64,000 nt of DNA. Source: Nocardia huaxiensis. Its GTDB lineage: Bacteria; Actinomycetota; Actinomycetes; Mycobacteriales; Mycobacteriaceae. The stretch spans positions 5,580,001 through 5,644,000 of the forward strand of contig NZ_CP059399.1 of NCBI RefSeq assembly GCF_013744875.1. Direction: 5' to 3'. The stretch's first letter is position 1. Each line of letters opens with the position of its first letter. The position numbers and the translations under genes are program-made. Below are positions 1 through 10,631 of this stretch, one piece after another. The notes beneath the pieces are model-generated. The model saw only the letters and a list, made by a program, of their open reading frames with translations, was not told the origin of the DNA and searched no databases.

Positions 1-260
1 AGCAGCTGCTGGGCGAGCGCGCGGTGGTCGGCGCGGGTGGATTCGACCAGGGTGATGGCTCGGGCCAGCGCCGCACGCTGGCCCTCGCGCACCCGGGCCG
101 CCAGCTCATCGACATCGATGACCCGGCGGGACGCACCCGACGAGCCCCCTCCCCCTTGGGCACCGGGCCGGGAATCGTTGCCGGGCAGGCCGACTCCCGC
201 GGTGGTGCCGAGCCGAGGATGGATCGCGCCATCCTCGGCCGTGTGTGCGGCGTCGCTCAT
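1..260 (-). CDS. meaB: Methylmalonyl-CoA mutase-associated GTPase MeaB, N-terminal part
   Basis: Only the first 86 residues lie in the window; the gene runs off the left edge. The ATG at 260-258 overlaps the mutB stop as ATGA, so it is translationally coupled to mutB. A Gly/Ser-rich linker (about residues 30-45) is followed by an Arg/Ala-rich helix ([20 protein letters not shown]) of the kind that precedes the GTPase core in MeaB/ArgK proteins. The GTP-binding motifs are outside the window. MeaB loads and protects adenosylcobalamin in methylmalonyl-CoA mutase. The call rests mainly on position behind mutAB plus this N-terminus. Confidence 0.82.
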   Translation of the reverse strand, partial: MSDAAHTAEDGAIHPRLGTTAGVGLPGNDSRPGAQGGGGSSGASRRVIDVDELAARVREGQRAALARAITLVESTRADHRALAQQL

Positions 261-2506
261 TCGGCCGCGCCAGTTCCGATCTCGTGCCCGAGGGAATCCC
301 CCAGCTTCTTGATCAGATCGATGGCGGCGTCGGCGATGACGGTGCCGGGCGGGAAGATCGCGGCAGCGCCGGCTGCACGCAGTTCCTCGAAGTCACCGGG
401 CGGGATGACACCGCCGACGATGACCATGATGTCGGGGCGTCCGACATCGGCCAGCGCCTGCCGCAGGGCGGGCACCAGCGTGAGATGGCCTGCGGCAAGC
501 GAGGATACGCCGACGATGTGCACGTCGTTGTCCGCCGCCTGCTGCGCCACCTCTTCGGGGGTCTGGAACAGCGGGCCCACATCGACGTCCATGCCGAGGT
601 CGGCGAAGGCGGTGGCGATCACCTTCTGGCCGCGGTCGTGGCCGTCCTGGCCCATCTTGGCGACCAGGATGCGGGGGCGGCGACCCTCGGCCTCGGCGAA
701 CTCCTCGACAAGACCGATGGCCTTGCTGATGTTGGTCACCTTGCCTGCCTCCTCGCGGTAAACGCCGGAGAGCGTACGGATTTCGGCCTGATGGCGGCCG
801 TACACCTGCTCGAGGGCATCGGAGATCTCGCCGACGGTGGCCTTGGCCCGCGCGGCGTTGATGGCCAATGCCAGGAGGTTGTTGTCCATGCCGCCCTCGG
901 AAGACGAAGCGGCGCGGGTCAATTCGGCCAGTGCGCGCTCGACCTCGGCCGAATCCCGTTCCGCCCGCAGCTTGACGAGCTTGGCGTTCTGCTCGGCGCG
1001 CACGCGCGAGTTCTCGACCTTGAGCACCTCGATCGGGGTGTCTTCCTCGACCTGGTATTTGTTGACGCCGATGACCGGCTGCTGCCCGGTGTCGATGCGC
1101 GCCTGGGTGCGGGCGGCGGCCTCTTCGATGCGCAGCTTCGGAATGCCTTCCGAAATCGCCTGTGCCATACCGCCGTGCGCCTCGATCTCGGCGATGTGGG
1201 CGCGGGCGCGCTGGGCCAGCTGGTGGGTCAGCCACTCGACGTAGTACGAGCCGCCCCACGGGTCGGCGGGCCGGGTGGTGTTGGACTCCTGCTGGATCAG
1301 CAGCTGGGTATTGCGGGCGATGCGGGCGGAGAAGTCCGTCGGCAGGGCCAGCGCCTCGTCGAGGGCGTTGGTGTGCAGCGACTGGGTGTGCCCCTGGGTG
1401 GCGGCCATGGCCTCGACACAGGTGCGCGCCACATTGTTGAACACGTCCTGCGCGGTCAGCGACCAGCCGGAGGTCTGCGAATGCGTGCGCAGGGCAAGCG
1501 ATTTCGCGCTCTTGGGCTCGAACTTGGCGACCAGCTCGCTCCACAGCAGGCGGCCCGCACGGAGTTTGGCGACCTCCATGAAGAAGTTCATGCCGATGGC
1601 CCAGAAGAACGACAGGCGCGGCGCGAACTTGTCGACCTCCATGCCCGCGTCGATACCGGCCTTGATGTACTCCACGCCGTCGGCGAGGGTGTAGGCCAGC
1701 TCCAGATCGGCTGTGGCGCCGGCTTCTTGGATGTGGTAGCCGGAGATGGAGATGGAGTTGAACTTCGGCATCTTCGCGGAGGTGTAGGCGAAGATGTCGG
1801 AGATGATCCGCATGGAGGGCTTGGGCGGATAGATGTAGGTGTTGCGGACCATGAACTCCTTCAGAATGTCGTTCTGAATGGTTCCGGCCAGCTGTTCGGG
1901 CTTGACGCCCTGCTCCTCGGCGGCGACGACGTAGAGCGCCAGGATCGGCAGCACCGCGCCGTTCATGGTCATCGACACCGAAACCTGGTCCAGCGGAATC
2001 TGATCGAACAGTTCCCGCATGTCCAGGATGGAGTCGATGGCGACACCGGCCATGCCGACGTCACCGGTGACGCGCGGGTGGTCGGAGTCGTAGCCGCGAT
2101 GCGTCGCCAGGTCGAAGGCGACCGACAGGCCCTTCTGACCGGCCTGCAGGTTGCGGCGGTAGAAGGCGTTGGAGTCGGCGGCGGTGGAGAAGCCCGCGTA
2201 CTGGCGGATCGTCCACGGCTGGTTGACGTACATGGTCGGGTACGGGCCGCGCAGGAACGGCTGCACACCCGGCACGCTGTCGAGCGGATAGCCTTCGGCC
2301 ACAATGGCATCCCGGTCGGCCCTGGTGAACACCGGGGCGACGTCGATACCTTCGGGGGTGGCCCAGTTCAGCTGCTCGGGCGTGTAGTTGTTGGCCTCGG
2401 CGGCGTCCTTGACGAAGGCTTCCACCGACCCGGCGGCACTCGCCTCGGCCGGTTCGCCCAGCGGGACCTCGGCGAAATTGCCGATCAGATGCTTGATGTC
2501 GCTCAT
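257..2506 (-). CDS. mutB: Methylmalonyl-CoA mutase large subunit
   Basis: 749 residues, full length for the catalytic subunit, which interconverts (R)-methylmalonyl-CoA and succinyl-CoA with adenosylcobalamin. The N-terminal TIM barrel carries the substrate-binding stretch [17 protein letters not shown]. The C-terminal domain has the base-off cobalamin motif DGHDRG near residue 620, followed by VSSLAAGH and [13 protein letters not shown] as in B12-binding Rossmann domains. The start at 2506 was chosen because it lies 2 bp after the mutA stop and gives the expected N-terminus ([11 protein letters not shown]); the open frame extends further upstream only as a shadow of mutA. Operon order is mutA-mutB-meaB. 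Confidence 0.97.
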   Translation of the reverse strand: MSDIKHLIGNFAEVPLGEPAEASAAGSVEAFVKDAAEANNYTPEQLNWATPEGIDVAPVFTRADRDAIVAEGYPLDSVPGVQPFLRGPYPTMYVNQPWTIRQYAGFSTAADSNAFYRRNLQAGQKGLSVAFDLATHRGYDSDHPRVTGDVGMAGVAIDSILDMRELFDQIPLDQVSVSMTMNGAVLPILALYVVAAEEQGVKPEQLAGTIQNDILKEFMVRNTYIYPPKPSMRIISDIFAYTSAKMPKFNSISISGYHIQEAGATADLELAYTLADGVEYIKAGIDAGMEVDKFAPRLSFFWAIGMNFFMEVAKLRAGRLLWSELVAKFEPKSAKSLALRTHSQTSGWSLTAQDVFNNVARTCVEAMAATQGHTQSLHTNALDEALALPTDFSARIARNTQLLIQQESNTTRPADPWGGSYYVEWLTHQLAQRARAHIAEIEAHGGMAQAISEGIPKLRIEEAAARTQARIDTGQQPVIGVNKYQVEEDTPIEVLKVENSRVRAEQNAKLVKLRAERDSAEVERALAELTRAASSSEGGMDNNLLALAINAARAKATVGEISDALEQVYGRHQAEIRTLSGVYREEAGKVTNISKAIGLVEEFAEAEGRRPRILVAKMGQDGHDRGQKVIATAFADLGMDVDVGPLFQTPEEVAQQAADNDVHIVGVSSLAAGHLTLVPALRQALADVGRPDIMVIVGGVIPPGDFEELRAAGAAAIFPPGTVIADAAIDLIKKLGDSLGHEIGTGAAE

Positions 2507-2508
2507 CT

Positions 2509-4368
2509 TTACGCTCCCAGCTTTTCCAGCAGGCCGGACAGGGCCGTCACCGCGTCCATCCGCGCCGTCACGAATCCGTCCGGACGCTGCGCGCCGGTGG
2601 TGTCCGCGACCGCCTTCTCCGGACCGGCCAGCAGCACGGTGGTGATGCCCGCCGCGCGCAGCGCCTCGGTCGCCGCGCCGGCTTCCGCGCCGTAGCGGGT
2701 GTCGGAGCCGCACAGCACGGCGAGGGTGGCACCGGATTCGGTTGCCGCCGCGCCGATTCCGGCGATCTCCAGCGCACCCGGGTGCACGGTTTCGATGCCG
2801 CCGGAGGCGAGCAGGTTGGCCGTGAAGGTGACACGCACATTGTGCTCCGCCACCGGGCCCAGCGGAACGAGCAGGGCCTTGGGCCGTGCGCCGTTGGCCG
2901 CCAGATAGGCGTCCGAACGATTGCGCAGGGCCTCGAAGGCGGCGCCGTAGGCGGTGGCGGAGGTGAGTGCCCGCGCGGCCTCCGACAGCGGCTTCTCGGC
3001 CAGGTTGGGGAATTCGTTCACCCCGGTGACGGCCGTCTTGCGGTGCGCCACATCGGCATCGCGCTTGGCCTTGGTCTCGCCGATGCGCTCGGCGAGCAGG
3101 CCGGATTCGAGGGCCGCGAGGTAGCCGCCGGCCGTCTCGATCTCCTGCATGAACTCCCACGCCTTGGCGGCGAGTTCATCGGTGAGCGATTCCACGTACC
3201 AGGAGCCGGCGGACGGATCCTGCACGAAGCCCAGATGCGATTCCTCGAGCAGCAGCAGCTGGGTATTGCGTGCCATGCGCTCGGAGAACGCCTTGGAGAC
3301 GTCGAGTTCCCCCGCGGGCAGGGCATGGTCGAACGGCAGCACGGTGACGATGTCCGCGCCGCCCACACCCGCGCCGAAGGCGGCGAGGGTGGTGCGCAGC
3401 ATGTTCACCCACGGATCGCGCTGGGTCATCATGGCCGGCGAGGTGACCGCCTGCTGCGGGGCATTGCCGAAGTCGGGAGCACCGCACACCTGGGCCACGC
3501 GGGCCCAGAGCCGCCGGGCCGCACGGAATTTGGCGATGGTCTCGAACTGGTCGTCGGTGGCGGCGAGCCGGAATTCCAGCTGGCCCAGCGCATCCGCGAT
3601 GTCGACGCCGGCCTCGGTGAGCGCGCGCAGGTACTCGAGGCCCGCGGCCACGGCCGCGCCGAGCTCCTGGGCGTCGGAAGCGCCCTGATTGTGGAAGGCC
3701 ACGCCGCACACCACGATCGCGCGCACCGTCTCGGGGCGGGCGGCCGCCTGCTGGGCCAACGCGACGGCGCTGTCCAGGTCGACGGAGCTGGAGCCCGCGA
3801 ACAGGCTCGTCAGCGGGGTCGCGCCGAGCTGGACGCGAATGTCCTTGCGGTTGGGGACGTCGTAGCCGTCCAGCACCGAGAAGACCTGGGCCGCAGCCTC
3901 GCTCGCGTCGGCGCCCGCGTTCAGGGTGAGGGGAGCCAATTCGAACAGCAGGCCGGACAGGGCGGCGGGCAGTTGCGCCACCGGCACGCCGCGTTCGCCG
4001 GCGCCCAGCCACAGCGCGCTCACGCCGTTCTCCAGCGCGAACAGGATGTCCTGGTTCACCTGGGCGGCATCGGAGCCGGTGAACTTCTGGCTGACGAACC
4101 AGCCGCGATGCACGTCGCGGGTGGCGTCGCCGCCGCGCACGAACGGGAAGGCGCCGGGCAGCGGCTGCTCGGGCAGCTCGTCGCGGCGCGTGTAGAGGGG
4201 GTTGACGGTCAGGCCGTCGTAGGTCGTGACCGCGAGCAGCTTCTCCGGTTCGTCCGGCAGTTCGGACACATCCACCTTGCGGGCCTTGGCCAGCACCCCG
4301 GCGACACCCTTGCGCCAGGCGGCATACTCGGGCACCGTGTCGGCGTCCGAGTCTGAAGCAATCGGCAT
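2509..4368 (-). CDS. mutA: Methylmalonyl-CoA mutase small subunit
   Basis: 619 residues, homologous to MutB along its length but non-catalytic: the position of the cobalamin His motif reads AEHNVR instead of DxHxxG, as expected for the small subunit. It forms the MutAB heterodimer. ATG 4368 is preceded by a good ribosome site (GGGAGAAGGAA, about 7 nt away); an upstream in-frame ATG at 4425 lacks one. It is first in the operon. The 278 bp between it and the gene starting at 4647 presumably holds divergent promoters, but I see no riboswitch or clear operator there. Confidence 0.96.
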   Translation of the reverse strand: MPIASDSDADTVPEYAAWRKGVAGVLAKARKVDVSELPDEPEKLLAVTTYDGLTVNPLYTRRDELPEQPLPGAFPFVRGGDATRDVHRGWFVSQKFTGSDAAQVNQDILFALENGVSALWLGAGERGVPVAQLPAALSGLLFELAPLTLNAGADASEAAAQVFSVLDGYDVPNRKDIRVQLGATPLTSLFAGSSSVDLDSAVALAQQAAARPETVRAIVVCGVAFHNQGASDAQELGAAVAAGLEYLRALTEAGVDIADALGQLEFRLAATDDQFETIAKFRAARRLWARVAQVCGAPDFGNAPQQAVTSPAMMTQRDPWVNMLRTTLAAFGAGVGGADIVTVLPFDHALPAGELDVSKAFSERMARNTQLLLLEESHLGFVQDPSAGSWYVESLTDELAAKAWEFMQEIETAGGYLAALESGLLAERIGETKAKRDADVAHRKTAVTGVNEFPNLAEKPLSEAARALTSATAYGAAFEALRNRSDAYLAANGARPKALLVPLGPVAEHNVRVTFTANLLASGGIETVHPGALEIAGIGAAATESGATLAVLCGSDTRYGAEAGAATEALRAAGITTVLLAGPEKAVADTTGAQRPDGFVTARMDAVTALSGLLEKLGA

Positions 4369-4646
4369 GCTGCTGTTCCTTCTCCCACTCACTGACCGAA
4401 CGGTTGGTTTGCAGTGCATTCGCACAGCTCAGCGCCCACTTCGGTTAACGAGCATTCCTTGTCTTTCCCCTGATGCTAGCGGGCACTGTCCGATCACTAC
4501 CGCCAGGAGTCCGCTACCGGCGGGTAACTTGGCATCGCGCCAACAAGCGGGTAAGCCGGTGGATCCGCCTGCTCGGGCAGGCGCGACGACCGAATCGGAC
4601 CGCCACGCGCACCGAGTCCTCCCGCGCGGGCCGGTAACCTGGCTCG

Positions 4647-5351
4647 GTGCCGAACACCCTGCGAAACCTGCTGAGCCGACTCCGCGAGCCGCGAACGCTC
4701 GCGCTGCTGGCGGGAATCGTGGTGCTGTTCGGCGCGGTGGCCTTGATTCCGCATCCGACCGTGCAGCAGATGCGCGACTGGGCCGATTCGGTCGGACCGC
4801 TGCTGCCCCTGGTGTTCTTCGTGGCGCACGTGCTGGTGTGCATCGCCCCGTTTCCGCGGACGGTGTTCACGCTCAGCGCGGGACTGCTGTTCGGGCCGGC
4901 GCTGGGGCTGACGCTCGCCATCACCGCCACGACGCTCAGTGCCGTGCTGGCACTGCTGCTGGTGCGGGCACTGGATCGGGAGCGGGTCGCGGCACGACTC
5001 ACCCACCCGGCCGTGCAGGCGGTGAATGCCCGGCTGGCGCATCGGGGCTGGCTGTCCGTCGGATCGCTGCGGCTCATCGCCTTCGCGCCGTTCTCGGTGG
5101 TGAACTATTGCGCCGCGCTGTCTCCCGTGCGCATGTCCCCGTATCTGACGGCGACCTTCCTCGGCATCATCCCCGGAACGGTGGGCACCGTGCTGCTCGG
5201 TGACGCGCTCACCAACCGCACCTCCCCCGCCCAATGGGCGGTCACCGCAGTGTGTTTGGCGGTCGGCGTGATCGGGCTCGGCGTGGATGCCCGGCTCGCC
5301 GTGCCGGAACCGGACGGGCAGCCCGCGCCGGAGCCCGTCGCAGCGTCCTAG
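4647..5351 (+). CDS. TVP38/TMEM64 (DedA-like) family membrane protein
   Basis: 234 residues with about five hydrophobic segments. The middle carries the family pattern: a re-entrant region with FPRTVFTLSAGLLFGPALG, followed by GWLSVGSLRLIAFAPFSVVNY and a loop ending FLGIIPGT. Proteins of the SNARE-associated/DedA superfamily are thought to act in lipid or proton-coupled membrane processes, but the substrate here is unknown. The start is a GTG that gives a short basic N-terminus before the first helix. It is divergent from mutA and convergent with the gene ending at 5439. Confidence 0.85.
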   Translation: MPNTLRNLLSRLREPRTLALLAGIVVLFGAVALIPHPTVQQMRDWADSVGPLLPLVFFVAHVLVCIAPFPRTVFTLSAGLLFGPALGLTLAITATTLSAVLALLLVRALDRERVAARLTHPAVQAVNARLAHRGWLSVGSLRLIAFAPFSVVNYCAALSPVRMSPYLTATFLGIIPGTVGTVLLGDALTNRTSPAQWAVTAVCLAVGVIGLGVDARLAVPEPDGQPAPEPVAAS

Positions 5352-5438
5352 CCCAGGGCCGGGCGTCAACTCACCGCCCGCTCCTGCCGCGCCGGGACCG
5401 GCAAACGTGGAACTCGAACGGCCGGTTGATATCCCGGC

Positions 5439-7232
5439 TCAGGTCGCGGTGGATCGAGCGGTCTCCTCCGGCGGCAGGGGCCAGCGGTCCACTCGGTTCA
5501 GCGGGGCGACGGTGGACGGGAGCAATCCCACGGCCTGGGCTCGGTAGTCGGAGGCGAGTCCGGTATTCGCGCCCAGGTGCAGGGCTTCCGCCAGCCAGCC
5601 GGTGGCCTGGCGATGCACTTCGACCGTCGTCAGCGGTGCGACGTCGGGCAGCAGCAGGCCGCCGATCCGACCGGGCGTGACCACGGCCGCCGAGCCCAGA
5701 TGCTGAAGGCACCGGGCGATTCCGGGTTCGTCGCGCAGGGTGCGGTAGCCGCGCAGCGCACCCTGCCAGTAACGGACCGCGCCTTCCGGTTCCTGCTTGG
5801 CCCACATGACGACGCCCATGGTTTCGCGGACGTGCGCGCAACCGGCGGGGTCGATGCCGTTGCGGGTCAAGGCTTCCGCGAGTTCCGGACGATCCCCGGC
5901 GGCGTCGTAGCGGCCCTGGTGGATGTGCACGACGGCGAGATTCACCAGGGCGCACACCTCCCCCGCGATGTCCGTTCGGGGCAGCAGCCACCAGGCCGAC
6001 TCGAGCGTGCGCTCCGCTGCCGCGAGGCGCGGTTGCACCACGGCCGCACGCAGCCGGGTCGCCGACACTCCGGTGAACAATATCGGCGGCCGGTAGCGCT
6101 GCAGAAAATTCAGCGCCCGCCGATGTTCCCGGCGCGCTGCGAGACTCGATCGCAGCCGCCGGCTACCGCGGCGACGTGGCGGGGCGTGCAATCCACGGCT
6201 TCTGATCTGCGCCAGTTCCTGTGCTACCGGTTCATTCTCGATGCCGTCGAGGCCGAGCACGGCGTCGGGGAGCGTGGGCACGGCCGCGGAGTCGGGGCCG
6301 TTCTCCTCCAGGCCAAGCCGGGCATACCAGGCATCCAGGGCATCGGCTATGCGCGTCAGGTCTCGGACCGCGGCACTCGGTAGCGGCGTTCTCGCCGTTG
6401 GCGACGGCGCGGCACAGTCCACGATCAGGGTGCGGAGGTACGGTCCCTCCCGCGCGAACCACCCGCGCGCGGCGGCACCCAGCGCGAGAGTGTCGAGGGC
6501 GACCGCCCAACGGCTGGCCCGGCCGGCGTGATAGGCGATCAGCGCGGGCAGCGCCGCCGCCCGCATGGCGGCCACCACCGTGTCCGGAGCGCGCGGAACA
6601 GCGGTGAGCACGTTGTACATGCACTCGTACGCATCCGGGCCGTCCGGTGCCACTTCGCGTCGCGAGACCAGCTCCGCGAGTACGGCGGCGGGAGCTCCGG
6701 GCGGGAGGTTCCAATCGTCGGTTTCCTGCGCGGGCACCCGCGCGGGCGCTTCGAGCATCGCGCCCAGCATGACCATGAACCCGATCCGCCGATACCGCCA
6801 GACCGGCAGCGCGCGCAGCACCCGGATCACCGCCCCGATCGCAACCGGTGGCACCACCGCATTCACACCGGGCGCAATGGTCGCCGTCGTCGGCGAAAGG
6901 CCCTCGACTGCGGTATGTCCCGGTCCCATCAGGTCCGCGAGCAGTTCGGCGTCACGCGCGTACCGCCGTCGTTCGCGCAGTGAGCGCACCGACCGGTGCA
7001 CCACGTATCCGGCCGCCGCGGCGACGACCAGCACCGGCAGCCATTGCAGCGCCTGCAGTGTCCGTCGCACCGCGGGATTGTCGTCGAAGGTGTCGGCCAC
7101 CAGCGTGCGCACCAGTTGGTAGCTGAGCGCTGTGGCCACCGCCGACGCCGTGGCGAGCAGACCCCGGCCGAGCGACGACTTGGGTGTGGCGATCAGCGGC
7201 GACTGCCCGCTGGGCGGCGCGGGGCGAGTCAT
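5439..7232 (-). CDS. Membrane-anchored protein with C-terminal helical repeats
   Basis: 597 residues, family not recognised. Two hydrophobic stretches lie near the N-terminus (about residues 25-45 and 65-85), then a largely soluble region. The last 200 residues contain paired-helix repeats resembling TPRs (for example HIHQGRYDAAGDRPELAEAL and WAKQEPEGAVRYWQGALRGY). The ATG at 7232 overlaps the stop of the upstream permease gene as ATGA, so it is the third cistron of a coupled operon with a lipoprotein and a permease. A scaffold or partner of that transporter is an inference from position only. Confidence 0.6.
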   Translation of the reverse strand: MTRPAPPSGQSPLIATPKSSLGRGLLATASAVATALSYQLVRTLVADTFDDNPAVRRTLQALQWLPVLVVAAAAGYVVHRSVRSLRERRRYARDAELLADLMGPGHTAVEGLSPTTATIAPGVNAVVPPVAIGAVIRVLRALPVWRYRRIGFMVMLGAMLEAPARVPAQETDDWNLPPGAPAAVLAELVSRREVAPDGPDAYECMYNVLTAVPRAPDTVVAAMRAAALPALIAYHAGRASRWAVALDTLALGAAARGWFAREGPYLRTLIVDCAAPSPTARTPLPSAAVRDLTRIADALDAWYARLGLEENGPDSAAVPTLPDAVLGLDGIENEPVAQELAQIRSRGLHAPPRRRGSRRLRSSLAARREHRRALNFLQRYRPPILFTGVSATRLRAAVVQPRLAAAERTLESAWWLLPRTDIAGEVCALVNLAVVHIHQGRYDAAGDRPELAEALTRNGIDPAGCAHVRETMGVVMWAKQEPEGAVRYWQGALRGYRTLRDEPGIARCLQHLGSAAVVTPGRIGGLLLPDVAPLTTVEVHRQATGWLAEALHLGANTGLASDYRAQAVGLLPSTVAPLNRVDRWPLPPEETARSTAT

Positions 7233-9091
7233 TGCCGCACCCCGCCGGTGATGCCGGGCACCACCCAGCGCCGCCACGTGCACAGCAGCAGGATCACGGG
7301 CAGAATCGCCGACAACAGCGCCGCCGCCGCGAGATGGCTTGCGTTCTCGTGGAATTGGCGGGCCTCACCCCACAGCAGGCGCGACCACGGGGATTCGCCG
7401 ACGCCGCCGATGAGCAGGCCGATGAAGAAGTCGTTCCACACTCCGATGAACTCCAGGACGGCCGCCGCCCCGATCGCCGGGCCGGCCATCTCCAGCAGCC
7501 GCCGCCGAATCGTTGCGGGCCTCGCCAATCCGTGCAGGGCGTCGGCGGCGGGCGATTCGGGTGGGGCGAGCAGGGCGCCGCGCAGAATGAGAATCGCCAT
7601 GGGCAGACCGGCGGCGGCGTGCACGAAGATCAGCGGAATGCGGCTGTGCGACAGGCCCCACAGGTCCATCAGGATGCGGATCGGGCCGCCGTAGAGCTGT
7701 GCGGGCATGACGGCCAGCATCACCACCAGCGGTACCGCGATGCGCGACATCCATTGTCGCGGTGCGAGTTCGGCCAGCCAGAAGGCGATCGGCACGGCGG
7801 CCGTCACCACCACGACGGTGGCCAGCGTGCTCACCCACGCGGTGGTCGCCAGCGAACGCCACAGGGCCGCATCGCTCCACGCCCAGCGCAGTCCTTCGAC
7901 GCCGAACCCACCGGGCTGTCGCAGCGCCACGACGATCAGCCAGCCGATCGGCACGAGCAGCGGCACCACGAACACCAGCAGCCAGATCCGCGACCACCAC
8001 GATGAGCGCGGACGGACCCGATCACGCTGCGGGGCAGGGGCTTGCGGCCGGGGTCTGCGGTAGCGGCGCATATCGGGTTGCAGCACCCAGGCGGTCAGGC
8101 CGATGAGGACGGCCAGCGGGAGGGCATAGGCAGCCGCGTAGCCGTCGCCGAATCCGGCGCGCCCGGCCAGATACCACCAGTGCACGGTGGCGCTCTCGGC
8201 CCCCGATTGCAGCGGGCCCGGCACCGCGATCAGGACGACGTCGAAAACCCGTGCCGCCGCGACGCCGACGATGAGCCCGAGCATCAGCAGCGTGGGGTGC
8301 AGCAGCTTGCGCACCTCGTGCAGCATGCGGAGCTGCTCGCGCAGTGCGCGCAGTTGCCCGCGTACGAAACCGGCCGGCGGCGGGGTCGGGCCGTGGCCGC
8401 GCACGATCCGCCACTGCACCGCATCGGCTTCCACGGCGCGGATTGCCGCACGCCACACGCCGGTCAGCGCGCCCAGCCAGGTCCAGGAGAAGGCCGAACC
8501 GAGCATGACCACGAACAACCATCGGTACTCGACGACCTCGTCGAGGCCCCATTCCCGCGCGAGCTGTTCGAAGATCAGCCGGAAGGCGATGCCGGAGACG
8601 AACGCGGAGATGCCGAACGGCAGGACCAGCGGCAGCCACACCCAGCGCGGTCCGCGGCTCACCCAGGCCAGCAGCAGGGCGAACAACATCAGGAAGACGC
8701 CCCACAGCACCCAGCCCAGCGTGCGGGCGTAGGCACAGGCGCCCGCCGCGCCGAATTCGGTGACCACCACCGCGCTCACGATCACCAGGCCCAGCATCGA
8801 CAGCCAGCGCCTGGTCCGTTCCACCACGGTGTCGGCGATGCCGCAGAGCACCGCGAGACCGCAGCCGCCCGCCACCAGCGGTCGCGCCTGCGCGGCGAGC
8901 ATGACCGTCCATCCGACGGGGGCCACCAGCAGCACGGCGATCAGGACGAAGGCCGGGATGCGCACCGCCCAGCCGAACCAGCGGCGCGGATGATGGCCCG
9001 AGACCAGCGGACCCGACAGCCGGCGGGTGGCCAGTTCCAGACGCAGATCGGGGGTTTCGAAGATCCGAGGGTCGAAATCCGGCGCGCTCAA
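7229..9091 (-). CDS. Double-length ABC sugar-type permease (two permease domains fused)
   Basis: About 620 residues with at least twelve hydrophobic segments in two halves joined by a basic, Arg/Pro-rich linker near residues 355-375. The second half has a recognisable EAA-type loop (ADALHGLARPATIRRRLLEM), where MalG-like permeases contact the ATPase. The first half resembles MalF-like permeases at its end (FDVVLIAVPGPLQ) but its EAA loop is poorly conserved. The start is taken as the TTG at 9091, overlapping the upstream lipoprotein stop as TTGA; no ATG gives a sensible N-terminus. Normally the two permeases are separate proteins. No ATPase gene is in the operon. Confidence 0.75.
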   Translation of the reverse strand: MSAPDFDPRIFETPDLRLELATRRLSGPLVSGHHPRRWFGWAVRIPAFVLIAVLLVAPVGWTVMLAAQARPLVAGGCGLAVLCGIADTVVERTRRWLSMLGLVIVSAVVVTEFGAAGACAYARTLGWVLWGVFLMLFALLLAWVSRGPRWVWLPLVLPFGISAFVSGIAFRLIFEQLAREWGLDEVVEYRWLFVVMLGSAFSWTWLGALTGVWRAAIRAVEADAVQWRIVRGHGPTPPPAGFVRGQLRALREQLRMLHEVRKLLHPTLLMLGLIVGVAAARVFDVVLIAVPGPLQSGAESATVHWWYLAGRAGFGDGYAAAYALPLAVLIGLTAWVLQPDMRRYRRPRPQAPAPQRDRVRPRSSWWSRIWLLVFVVPLLVPIGWLIVVALRQPGGFGVEGLRWAWSDAALWRSLATTAWVSTLATVVVVTAAVPIAFWLAELAPRQWMSRIAVPLVVMLAVMPAQLYGGPIRILMDLWGLSHSRIPLIFVHAAAGLPMAILILRGALLAPPESPAADALHGLARPATIRRRLLEMAGPAIGAAAVLEFIGVWNDFFIGLLIGGVGESPWSRLLWGEARQFHENASHLAAAALLSAILPVILLLCTWRRWVVPGITGGVRQ

Positions 9092-10449
9092 CGGATTCCG
9101 CCCGTCCGGAATTCGCCGAGGCTGTCGACCACGCGGTCCACCGCGCCGGACACACCGCCGGTTCCCTGTTCGGCGAGGTCGAGGAGGAAATCGGTGAGTA
9201 TGCGGCGCAGGCCCCACCGGCCCCCGGGAGAGCCGATGCGATCGGACAGGTCGAAGCTGGTCCAGGCATCCAGCTCACGGGCCACGGGTTCCATGAGCGG
9301 CGAGTATCGGTGCGTGCTACGGAGATTCGGCGCGACGAAACCGCCGAGATCGTCGATCCACTGCGTCGCCGCGTCCGGGGCTGCCAGTTCGGCGAGCAGC
9401 GTGCGGGCGTCGTCGCTCGCCTCGCGTGTCAGCACCATGACATCGCCGCCGCCGATGAGCGGGCGCGAGCCGCCGGGCGCCAGGGCCGGGAACGGCAGCA
9501 GGCCGACGACGTCGTGTGCGCGGCCCGCGTCCGACAGGCTCTTGCGCACATACGGTTCGGCGAAATCCGGTGCGGCGACCATGAGTGCGCGCCGGTGCTC
9601 GAAGACGTCGCGGACCGATTCGGGGAACTGTCGTGTCAGGGCGACGGCGAGGCCGCGCGGGAAGGCGGCCGGATGGGCGCACAGCTCGCCCAGTCGCAGC
9701 AGCGCGGCCCGCACCTCGGGTCCATCCCAGCGCCAGTGGATGGTCGCGGTCTCCAATTCGGTGTACATCGCCGGTGATTCGGCCCGCAGGAGGTTCTCGA
9801 ACAGGTCGGTGATCACCCAGCCGTCGGCCGCGCCGAGCGCCAGCAGGCGCGTTTCGGTTGATTCCAGCGCGGCCATGGCGCGCGGCCAGTCGCTGACGTT
9901 CCAGGTGGCCGGCTCGCCCAGATCGTGTGCGGCCAGCAGCTTTTCGTGGTTGTCGAAGGTCTGCCGGTCGTACCAGAGCAGGGATTTCTGCGTGCTCTTG
10001 AACGGCAGTCCGTACCGCGCCCTGTCGCGTCCCCGCGCGGCATTGCGGCGCAGCACTTCGTCCCAGTGCCGCCCGTAGCGCAGCCCCGCTCCGTCCTCCC
10101 AGAGCGCGTCGTCGATGGCGGGCGGAGAATGCCTGTCCGCCAGCAGCTCCTGAATGCGCCCCACCTGCGGCAGCATGACGATTTCCGGAGCCGAGGCGCC
10201 ACGCGCCGAAAACGCGGTGTCGATATCGTCGCCGAGCAGGATCAACTGCGTCGTCCGCCGCATGCCCCGCGCCGCGGCGCGCTGCCTGGCACGGGCCAGG
10301 ACCGAATCGAAGGCGCCGAGCTCGAATCCACTCCACGGCACCGCGATTCGCACCGAATCACGATCACCGAGCAGCACATTCGGCGCGCAGGCCGTGGCCA
10401 GCGGGAGCACCAGACTCGCCCGCAATAGCGCCCTGCGCGTAGTGGTCAT
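9088..10449 (-). CDS. Extracellular solute-binding lipoprotein of an ABC transporter
   Basis: 453 residues. The signal peptide begins MTTTRRALLRASLVLPLATAC; LATAC is a lipobox, so the mature protein should be lipid-anchored at Cys21. The rest resembles carbohydrate-type family-1 binding proteins (GLPFKSTQKSLLWYDRQTF, then a late region with FLLDLAEQG), though overall conservation looks low. It is the first gene of a coupled operon with a double permease and a repeat protein. Ligand unknown; a sugar is inferred from the permease class. Confidence 0.78.
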   Translation of the reverse strand: MTTTRRALLRASLVLPLATACAPNVLLGDRDSVRIAVPWSGFELGAFDSVLARARQRAAARGMRRTTQLILLGDDIDTAFSARGASAPEIVMLPQVGRIQELLADRHSPPAIDDALWEDGAGLRYGRHWDEVLRRNAARGRDRARYGLPFKSTQKSLLWYDRQTFDNHEKLLAAHDLGEPATWNVSDWPRAMAALESTETRLLALGAADGWVITDLFENLLRAESPAMYTELETATIHWRWDGPEVRAALLRLGELCAHPAAFPRGLAVALTRQFPESVRDVFEHRRALMVAAPDFAEPYVRKSLSDAGRAHDVVGLLPFPALAPGGSRPLIGGGDVMVLTREASDDARTLLAELAAPDAATQWIDDLGGFVAPNLRSTHRYSPLMEPVARELDAWTSFDLSDRIGSPGGRWGLRRILTDFLLDLAEQGTGGVSGAVDRVVDSLGEFRTGGIR

Positions 10450-10631
10450 ACCCTGCGTGCCCCCGGTTCGCCGATCTCGGAATCAGCGAAAATGACTGGT
10501 ACACAGTATGCCGCGCGCCGCAGCCGGCCGCAGTCGATTGGGCGGCCGCCGTCGGCACATGGTGCGAATGCCACAGCATCGGGCCAGCGCGCAGGTCGCG
10601 GTAGGGCCCGGGCCACCGCCCGGGCCGCCGG

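Noticed and set aside
245..2695. An 816-codon plus-strand frame over mutB
   Set aside because: Antisense to a clear methylmalonyl-CoA mutase; no recognisable protein features.
4380..4420. A near-palindrome ACCGAACGGTTGGT upstream of mutA
   Set aside because: Only partly symmetrical and without a linked regulator; not enough to call an operator.
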